Of a DNA stretch of 64,000 nt, positions 57,197-64,000 are shown in pieces (position 1 is the first letter of the stretch; each line of letters opens with the position of its first letter). Position numbers and translations under genes: made by a program. The DNA is taken from positions 62,001 to 126,000 of the forward strand of contig CAJXUN010000003.1 in the NCBI GenBank assembly GCA_913061475.1, read 5' to 3'. The notes below the pieces were generated by a model that worked only from the letters and a program-made list of their open reading frames with translations, made no database searches and was not told the DNA's origin. This DNA comes from an uncultured Colwellia sp. Lineage in GTDB: Bacteria > Pseudomonadota > Gammaproteobacteria > Enterobacterales > Alteromonadaceae.

Positions 57197-59471
57197 ATTT
57201 CAATACCAAATCCATAACTTCAGCCTTACTTCCATTAGCATTAGTTACTACCGCATAATCTGCTTTTAAATCAATTACCCCATCTGCCAACATTTGCTCT
57301 ATAGATAATAATAATGCTTCGTACCCACTGTATCTTTGAGGGACAACGTGCTTATGAGCTGGTGACAATGATATAATTTCATCTTCTACATCTTCACTTA
57401 TCTCTTCATAAGTTCGATATTCCAAACTATTGATGCCGAACCTATTTTTTAAAACAATTTCTAACTCACCAATCTTACTAATGTCATCATTTTTAATTCC
57501 ATCGATTAGCCGCTCAGCTTGTACGCCTCGCAATTCTTCCCCTGTCATTTCTTCCTTGATATAGCGTTCCAAATGAGAAATATCTGTATGCGCCAAAAAG
57601 TACCTCAGTGTTTCACCAGCTTCATAGCCATAAGACCAGTAAAAAGTCATGGCAAAGAATCGTCTCAATTGATGTTGTCGAATATAAAGCCTTCTTGTAA
57701 TACCATCTTCATCAACATAGGTTCTAGTTTCAAAGTAATCACAAAAGGCATCTAGGTTATCAACAAAAGACTCTGAATTTCCTTCTTTAAAAGTCAACGT
57801 ATGAGAGCTTAACGAGTTAAACAATCCCATATTATCAAGATGTTCAACTAGCCCCAGCTTCTTTATTTTTGCATTAAATGTTTGCCATTTATAAATTAGT
57901 GAAGCCAAACTATTCAATATGGGTCTACTCAATTCTTCTCTAAGAATTTCACCACCATAAGCGACACCTGACTTTCTGTTATCAAAAATAAGATTAAACT
58001 CCTGATCATTTGAATCACTGGGATCTACATCTGATGGTGAAATTGCACTCAATGGGTCCAAATCTACTAGCTCACCCATTCTTCTTGCCATTGTCGCACC
58101 GATAACTATCTGCAATGAGCCTTGGAGGACGTTAAATAAAAAGAATAAATCTTTATTTTCTCTTCTTTTTTGATATCGATCCTTTTCTGTCGAAGCATAA
58201 CCGATCACCTCAACTCCCAACTCAATGACTTCAGGGGTTAAGTATTTTTTATAGCCAAAGTTAATAAACTCTAATAACGAAGTCTCTTCTATTTCTTTGC
58301 TTCCCGCTTCAAGCATTTTGGTAATTGAATCAAAAAGAATCTCTCGATTGTCATAGATAAATTCAAATGCATTTCTCATTTGGATTAAAACTTCACCAGC
58401 TCCAATTGTTAAGGTTCTACCTGCTCGCTTCGCAGGTTTTGCCATCAGTGCTTCTAAGTTTATTTCTCCAAACAAGCGGCTATTAATTTCAACAACTTCC
58501 AGTCCACTAAGCTCTGCAACATGAGCGATATCAGACAATAAAAAGAAATTCTGACGAATAGCCCTAAAATAAGCATGAGAGATCCCAAGCTCAGCTCTTT
58601 TATTTAAAGGGTGCTGTTTAAATTCACTGGTTTGATTATATGCGGGGCTAGCTATGATCTGATATGCCTGAGGCATTGGTAGTTGAACCCTATGTCCATA
58701 AAGCGTGTTTGAGTAAAGCCTAGTACGCAAAAATGATGCGCTAATATTTCCATATCGATTACTTCCCTTTTTAAAATCAAAAGCCCCTTGCAACATCAAA
58801 AAAGCAATTTCTCGACTTTGTTTCTTATTACCTACTGTCGAGTCATCAAGCGTAAATTTCTTTGACAATTTATCAAAGTGTTCATCTAATTCTTGAGCAC
58901 TATTCGAAGAAATATTCTGCTCAATATAACTAGCTAGTCGCTCTTCAGTGTCATAAACACCAACGGTTATTTTATCTTTATCAAATAGGTCAGCTAACAT
59001 TGAATAAACATAGTCAGAGTTCCAGTTGGAAAAATGTTTTTCCAAATGAAATTTATCCGAGTTTAATAACAGGTAATCAATTAAATATAGGGTATTCCTA
59101 ATTTTTTTAGATATTGTGGTAAGCGATAGTTTTTGAAACCCACAATGTAATGAGGACGATTGAATCAACAACCAACATTTAAATGTATTGAGTAGCTTAT
59201 AGTGTGCTGGAGACAGTAACTTTTCTACCCCTCCTTCACTGTTAATAAACGCGACATCGAAATCTATCTTAACCGTAGCGCTATCTAACCTTATGTTCCA
59301 CACATTATCTTTATGATTCGAAAGCAGCCATGCGGGAGCTAAGATGTCAGAATCATATCCTTCAACATACTTGTCAACCAACTCTTTACTTTGAGCAACG
59401 CTCTCCGATGGGGAAAGCCCTACGACCAAGCGGTGATATTCATTTTTGTTTTCAACATCAACTAATTTCAT
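57189..59471 (-). CDS. Large tyrosine recombinase of gin-like operon (760 aa)
   Basis: This integrase has an unusually long N-terminal part (about 460 residues) before the catalytic domain: Arg in GATMARRMGELVDLDP (about 466), HQLRRFFAM (HxxR, about 604-607), then AHTDISHLERYIKEE with the last His and the nucleophile Tyr (about 640). The catalytic residues seem complete. It starts one base after the stop of the 777-aa recombinase gene. Confidence 0.85.
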   Translation of the reverse strand: MKLVDVENKNEYHRLVVGLSPSESVAQSKELVDKYVEGYDSDILAPAWLLSNHKDNVWNIRLDSATVKIDFDVAFINSEGGVEKLLSPAHYKLLNTFKCWLLIQSSSLHCGFQKLSLTTISKKIRNTLYLIDYLLLNSDKFHLEKHFSNWNSDYVYSMLADLFDKDKITVGVYDTEERLASYIEQNISSNSAQELDEHFDKLSKKFTLDDSTVGNKKQSREIAFLMLQGAFDFKKGSNRYGNISASFLRTRLYSNTLYGHRVQLPMPQAYQIIASPAYNQTSEFKQHPLNKRAELGISHAYFRAIRQNFFLLSDIAHVAELSGLEVVEINSRLFGEINLEALMAKPAKRAGRTLTIGAGEVLIQMRNAFEFIYDNREILFDSITKMLEAGSKEIEETSLLEFINFGYKKYLTPEVIELGVEVIGYASTEKDRYQKRRENKDLFFLFNVLQGSLQIVIGATMARRMGELVDLDPLSAISPSDVDPSDSNDQEFNLIFDNRKSGVAYGGEILREELSRPILNSLASLIYKWQTFNAKIKKLGLVEHLDNMGLFNSLSSHTLTFKEGNSESFVDNLDAFCDYFETRTYVDEDGITRRLYIRQHQLRRFFAMTFYWSYGYEAGETLRYFLAHTDISHLERYIKEEMTGEELRGVQAERLIDGIKNDDISKIGELEIVLKNRFGINSLEYRTYEEISEDVEDEIISLSPAHKHVVPQRYSGYEALLLSIEQMLADGVIDLKADYAVVTNANGSKAEVMDLVLKYE

Positions 59472-59472
59472 A

Positions 59473-61806
59473 TCACCCTCTCACTCTAAAATTACTTATC
59501 GTCAACGGCTGCGCTTTGGCCTCTTGATACATGTCTAAAATTTCTTCTTCAAACGACTCTGTTGTGACATCATCACTTGTCAACTGATGCTCTAATTGAG
59601 TGATTATCAAAGTTGATAGCTCTTCCCATGTATTGATAGTTTCAACCGCATAATCTAAACCTTCAATTTCTTCACTTGTTGCCTCAAAGAAAAAGAGTAG
59701 TATCCGCAGCAAAGGCGTAGATAAAACTACCGTCCCATCCTGTTTAGGTTTTGCCTCATTAATATTAAAGACATTTCCATCTCTAATATGCCCATGCATA
59801 CTGTTTAGCCTATGATTTTCTAGAAACTCATCTAATGCCTCTGGTGATATATCAATTGCTTTATGCAGATACTTAGACTCCTTCATTGCTTCATATACAA
59901 TTGCATTCTGAAAGATCCTTATCCAGCGATCTTTAAAATACTTCAATATTGGTAAAGGTAAATAACGATTAACCAAATCAGCTCTTTCTTCTTTATGCCC
60001 TAGCGCTTCACACATTTTTTTAACTGAATTGGTTTTTAAGAATACTTCAACGCCTGAACTAGACCTCAGCCTGCTAATAGTCAACATACTTGCGACTTCT
60101 TGTGCTCTTTCTTTAGATACACGCGAAGACGGCAAAGATAAACTTCTCGTGAATACGGAACTGGATGTTATTTTCTTTAAATTTGTAATACCTTTGAGCT
60201 TAGCTGGCAGCTTTTCCAAAGAAGCTATCAATAACATATACTGATAGTCATTATTGCCTTGGCGCTTCAAAAATTCCCTCGCCAATTTTGTATGTTCAAC
60301 AATACGTTCAACAATAACTTTGGAAGTATCGTTTAACTTAACTATCTGTTCTGCATTAACTGGACCTCTGCGTTTTTTAACACTTCGAATAACCCAGCCA
60401 TCTTTCACTTTTACATAACCTAATGGTTTTCCACCATCATCATAAAAGCGCCAGTTCAATAACCATGAGTCTGTTATCTTAGGATGCTCATGGACTAGAG
60501 AAAGTATTAATGGATATAGAACATGATATGTTGGAATACATAATAATTTGTTGAGATATTCAGTTTGATCTCGAAAACCTAAAAACGTTGAATAACCTCC
60601 CTTTTTTCCGGGTTGTGCCCACAAAAAATGATTGAACGTTGCACATGCTATTGCTCGTTTTTGAGCGATTGAATCATAATCTATGACATCACCAAGTTCC
60701 TTCGGTGCAGCAAGAGCTGCATATTTTTCATATCGTTTTAGTCTTTTGTAATTAATCTCACTTGCTCTGTCAGATATGGTGATCACATGACCTATATCTC
60801 TTCGAATGTCCTTAACCACTTCTTTTATGGCTTGCTTATCAGTTCGTTCAAGTGGAATTTTCGTTAATAATTTATTGTTAAAAATGCCGGAACTACACCC
60901 TTCAGACTTTTCCATTGAATTATGAGAGCCTGACAATGTGATAGCTTGTCTAAATCTGGGCACAGGAAGAGGAAAAATGGGTTCTTCAAAAATAGCATAG
61001 GTGATTAAACACTCTCGATAAATACTCATTTTTATCGACCAAGCTTTTACAAATGCGCTTCCATCCAATCCTTTCTCGATATGGCTTTTCAGCTCAATAT
61101 TGAAGATGACGGAAAGATATTTGACCGCCAAACTAGACTGTAGATACTGCTTAAGGGTAGGAAAATCATCAGCTAATTTTATAAAGTATTTAAACAAGCC
61201 TTTAAAGTGCTTAATGTTTGTTTGAACCGTCTGTTCTTTATTCTTCCGACAAAAACGTGAAAGTGCTGAAAAAAGTTGCTGAGCTACTTTGTCACCATAA
61301 GCTTCTCTAATAAAAGAAAATTCTACTGATATTTTGTTGCCTGTATTATCTTCTAGTAACCAGCCTGAAAAAAAGCCAAGCTTTTCTTCGTTAACGCCAC
61401 TAAAGCTATCAAGTATTTTTTGAACATCGGTATGCACTTTTACCTTAGATAACACTGGAGCAGACAATGCTACATTTGCCTTTTCAGCAACATGAACAAA
61501 CACTTGAACCATGTAAGTACTGTAATTGTATTTATGAATTAGAGAGCCATCTAATCTTTCATAAATAAAACCAATCACTGATGAAAGATAACGGTTGATT
61601 TCGCTGCTACTATTGAATGACTTTAAAGTTAAGTGCTGCTCAGTAGAATAAAGATATGCGTCAAGAATTTTTAGAACAAGAGAGTAGCTCTTTTGTACTT
61701 TGTCAGTGCAACTTAGTATATGCTCTTCAAATGTAGCTCGTTGCGGTTCGGATAATACTTTAAAAGGAAACTGCGATAATATTTTTGTATTGATTAAATT
61801 TGTCAT
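59473..61806 (-). CDS. Large, divergent tyrosine recombinase-like protein of gin-like operon (777 aa)
   Basis: This is the first gene of the operon, starting about 140 bp from the island junction. Its C-terminal region (about residues 575-650) keeps a recombinase pattern: SMLTISRLRSSSG where HxxR is expected (His replaced by Ser), EALGHKEERADLVNRYLPLP with His and a candidate Tyr. The N-terminal 550 residues are not recognised. It may be catalytically weak or act as an architectural partner. The operon position agrees with a Gin integrase. Confidence 0.75.
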   Translation of the reverse strand: MTNLINTKILSQFPFKVLSEPQRATFEEHILSCTDKVQKSYSLVLKILDAYLYSTEQHLTLKSFNSSSEINRYLSSVIGFIYERLDGSLIHKYNYSTYMVQVFVHVAEKANVALSAPVLSKVKVHTDVQKILDSFSGVNEEKLGFFSGWLLEDNTGNKISVEFSFIREAYGDKVAQQLFSALSRFCRKNKEQTVQTNIKHFKGLFKYFIKLADDFPTLKQYLQSSLAVKYLSVIFNIELKSHIEKGLDGSAFVKAWSIKMSIYRECLITYAIFEEPIFPLPVPRFRQAITLSGSHNSMEKSEGCSSGIFNNKLLTKIPLERTDKQAIKEVVKDIRRDIGHVITISDRASEINYKRLKRYEKYAALAAPKELGDVIDYDSIAQKRAIACATFNHFLWAQPGKKGGYSTFLGFRDQTEYLNKLLCIPTYHVLYPLILSLVHEHPKITDSWLLNWRFYDDGGKPLGYVKVKDGWVIRSVKKRRGPVNAEQIVKLNDTSKVIVERIVEHTKLAREFLKRQGNNDYQYMLLIASLEKLPAKLKGITNLKKITSSSVFTRSLSLPSSRVSKERAQEVASMLTISRLRSSSGVEVFLKTNSVKKMCEALGHKEERADLVNRYLPLPILKYFKDRWIRIFQNAIVYEAMKESKYLHKAIDISPEALDEFLENHRLNSMHGHIRDGNVFNINEAKPKQDGTVVLSTPLLRILLFFFEATSEEIEGLDYAVETINTWEELSTLIITQLEHQLTSDDVTTESFEEEILDMYQEAKAQPLTISNFRVRG

Positions 61807-61886
61807 TAGGATAAAACTTTACTTTTATCCAGACTACCATTATTTTTTGACAGTTGTCAATAAAAATAAATTCATCAAATAACACT

Positions 61887-62912
61887 TCAAGCAGCTAAAT
61901 ACGGCAACACAACATCTTTTTGACAACTACTGTAATTTAGGAAATTTTCGGTACCGGGCAAAAAACCTATGGATTCAGCGATTTCAGGTGTGCTACGAGT
62001 GACAATGATTTTATCGTAAAGCCCACGTTCAATAACTTGTTCCAAAGCCGTAGCTAAAGCAAGTAAGGTTTTACCGCAGCCGGCTGGCCCAGTCAAAATG
62101 ACTAAGTCAATGGTTGGATCAAGTAGAGCATCCATCGCCATGCCTTGATAAATGTTCTTTGGGTGAATGCCCCAAGCCTGTTTTGCCATCAGGCGTTCAC
62201 GGCTCAAATCAGTTATTGCTACGTTGTCATTATCCCAGCCAGTTACCTTAGCGGCAAAATGTTCGCCTTCATCAATCAAATATTCGTTCATGTAACGATT
62301 AGGCAAGACATCACGTTTAATATAATGCGTGGTATTACGGCCTTCCGTTTCACTTTCACACTTATCAACATGCTGCCAAAAATCACCTGAAAACTGATGA
62401 TAGCCTTTGGTTAAAAATTTAATATCATCAATTAATTGATCAGTGCGGTAGTCTTCAACATAAGCTAACCCTGCCCCTTTAGCTTTTAAACGCATGTTGA
62501 TATCTTTAGTAACGAGCACAACTTTATTTTTAGGATTATTTGACTGTAAATAAATCGCACAGCTAATTATACGGTTATCATTTTCATTGAAAGATAATTT
62601 AACTTTGCTTTCTTCTAACGCGTAATCATTAAAAATAGACAAACAGCCGCTGGGATGTAATTCATCATTTTGCGGTAATTTAACTCCCGCAAGCACTTGT
62701 TCAGGCGAGGCATCAACAAGAATATCTTCAAGCGCTCTGATCGCCACTCGCGCATCACGACTAACATCTTTCTGGCGGTCTTTGATAGAGTCAAGTTCTT
62801 CTAATACCGTCATGGGTACGACGACATCATGTTCTTTAAAGGAGAGAAAAGCGAAAGGTTCGTGCAGTAAGATATTGGTATCTAAAACATAAATAATTTT
62901 TTCTGCTGTCAT
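61887..62912 (-). pseudogene. Host PIN-PhoH ATPase gene, truncated by the island
   Basis: The remaining product is 341 aa from ATG 62912 (AAGGGA upstream). The PIN domain (IYVLDTNILLHEP, residues 7-19; NDNRIISCAIYL; VTKDINMRLKAKG) and Walker A GPAGCGKT (275-282) are intact. Native sequence runs through STPEIAESIGFLPGTE (to residue 322). The last 19 residues (starting NFLNYSSCQK) are unlike any PhoH and come from island DNA. The Walker B, sensor and C-terminal parts, about 120 residues, are missing. It was presumably a 460-aa YlaK/PhoH2-type protein before insertion. Confidence 0.85.
61941..61965. other. Island/host junction (att site) inside phoH
   Basis: Homology to PhoH stops after the Glu codon at 61947-61949; the motif around it is CGGTACCGGGCAAAAAACC (61949-61967 region), which encodes GFLPGT on the minus strand. 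Island DNA begins at about 61946 and the first recombinase gene at 61806. The partner copy of this core should lie at the left end of the island, outside this window, before the rest of phoH. Confidence 0.65.
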
Positions 62913-63501
62913 ATGAAAGTCCCTTACCAAGTGAAGGCTCCACAGCATGTTTGTTATAAACTGCTGCCAGAAACCACAAAAAGTTGTAACTCATCTAACC
63001 AAAAACAATTTAATTACCTATTCGTTCTTATCATTGTTTCACAATCATAAAAACAGCTCGCGCTACTAGAATCATTGCTACTTTGACAGTTTACTTTAGA
63101 GTAAGCAAGTCGCTTTATTAAATATTATGACTACACTAAAACACTTTTTTGACACTTTGATGACTATAGTAAACTAAGCGATTGCTATTAACATTTTATC
63201 CATAAGGTTCGGTTAAATTTTCAGTACTACAATCCTGAATATTTAACAAAATAAAAACATAAGCAACTGATAATTAAATCCCTTCAATATAACAAAAACA
63301 GTTTACTTTAACTTCAAGTTAACTTGCACAGAAGCAGTAATCGCGATGAGTGATAAAACAAAATTCAATTTTATAAGTTTTAATCAAAAAAAGTGCCATT
63401 TTCCGGATTTATTTAATGATCACTTCTATGATTAACGATACTATAGCGCCTTTTTTTTGACGTGTGTTTATTACGCGAATTATTGAGTTGGAGTTTTTTC
63501 T
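62913..63501. other. Divergent promoter region, host phoH and rapA
   Basis: This 589-bp AT-rich stretch between divergent genes holds no ORF of note. TTGACG (63457-63462) is a possible -35 for rapA, but no good -10 is seen at the right distance. GGAG (about 63490) precedes the rapA start. Confidence 0.5.
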
Positions 63502-64000
63502 ATGACATTTTACCCTGGACAACGCTGGATTAGTGATAGTGAGTCAGATCAAGGGCTAGGTACCGTTACCGCAGTCGAAGGTCGTTTTGTAACTATCGTG
63601 TTTACGGCAACTGGGGATGCAAGACAATACGCCATAGACAATGCTCCACTCACCCGAGTTATATTTAATACTGGTGATAGTATTCCAAGCCATGAAGGCT
63701 GGTCACTTACTGTTGAGTCTTTCGAAGAAAGTGATAATTTACTGACCTATTTTGGCGTTCGACAAGACACTGGCGAAGCCTGCTCGCTAAAAGAAATGAT
63801 GATTGATCATTTCATAAAGTTCAATAAACCTCATGACCGCCTACTCAACGGTCAAATCGATCGGCTTGATTGGTTTCGCTTACGTAAAGATTGTTTACAT
63901 CATCAATTTAGCCAGCAGCAATCTGAACTTATGGGCCTTAGCGGTGGTCGAGTCAGCTTAATTCCGCATCAATTATACATTGCCGAAGAAGTTGGCAGTC
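63502..64000 (+). CDS. rapA: RNA polymerase-associated protein RapA (5' part)
   Basis: The first 166 residues are visible, from ATG 63502. FYPGQRWISDSESDQGLGTVTAVEGRFVTIVF is the N-terminal Tudor-like domain of RapA (HepA), and LSGGRVSLIPHQLYIAEEVG is the start of the SWI2/SNF2 ATPase region (Q-motif-like). RapA binds core RNA polymerase and promotes recycling. The gene runs off the right edge; it is chromosomal host DNA. Confidence 0.95.
   Translation, partial: MTFYPGQRWISDSESDQGLGTVTAVEGRFVTIVFTATGDARQYAIDNAPLTRVIFNTGDSIPSHEGWSLTVESFEESDNLLTYFGVRQDTGEACSLKEMMIDHFIKFNKPHDRLLNGQIDRLDWFRLRKDCLHHQFSQQQSELMGLSGGRVSLIPHQLYIAEEVGS

Overview
The window is AT-rich gammaproteobacterial DNA, most likely from a marine Alteromonadales (Colwellia/Thalassotalea-like) bacterium. 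This rests on protein style and on the start of rapA at the right edge; no rRNA or tRNA was seen. Almost all of it (1 to about 61,946) reads as one large genomic island whose left end lies outside the window. The right end is marked by an operon of four overlapping genes (61806 down to 55206): three tyrosine recombinases and a small coiled-coil protein. This is the hallmark of GInt-type islands (ginABCD operon plus cargo). Directly beyond it, a host PIN-PhoH ATPase gene (62912 down to 61887) is cut right after its conserved LPGTE segment and ends in a foreign 19-residue tail. Host sequence (phoH 5' part, rapA) follows.

Cargo, left to right. (1) 15-7316: mercury. A MerR with a divergent GDCCVxC protein, a MerT/MerC-like carrier, a MerP-like protein and a broken beta-barrel gene; then a second MerR, a glutamate dehydrogenase, and merT-merP-merC-merA-merD. 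(2) 7557-15700: a defence-like block. It holds a phosphoribosyltransferase followed by a candidate structured RNA, a CBASS pair (CD-NTase plus Cap15-like membrane beta-barrel) with two further co-directional unknown genes, two small proteins, a STAS-like/winged-helix plus HATPase pair, and a serine resolvase with its repeat-rich site. (3) 15713-21335: a MerR-controlled copper operon with a P1B ATPase and accessory envelope proteins. (4) 21633-34529: copB-copA-SnoaL-copD-copC-cusA-cusB-cusC-DUF411-CopL-like, all leftward. (5) 34663-35703: a mini mercury locus (merR-merC-GDCCVxC). (6) 35746-37818: a CadR-like MerR, divergent from a transglutaminase-like gene and a CDF exporter. (7) 37890-44649: a Czc-type RND system with a CzcI-like protein and an HMA-CDF fusion. 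(8) 44807-51071: a second Czc-type RND system on the other strand. (9) 51209-54737: three unrecognised genes and an intact PIN-PhoH gene.

Regulation is dominated by MerR proteins. Seven promoters with 19-20 bp spacers and dyads are visible, in three operator classes: CCGTAC (mercury), CTATAG (Cd/Zn/Pb-like) and GACCTGTGTCT (copper). No two-component regulator such as CusRS or CzcRS is present. The most notable points are the phoH junction with a second PhoH copy carried as cargo, the CBASS neighbourhood, the structured RNA after the phosphoribosyltransferase, the CusB with two CusF modules of which one is degenerate, and a family of small RPP-tailed proteins at each efflux cluster.
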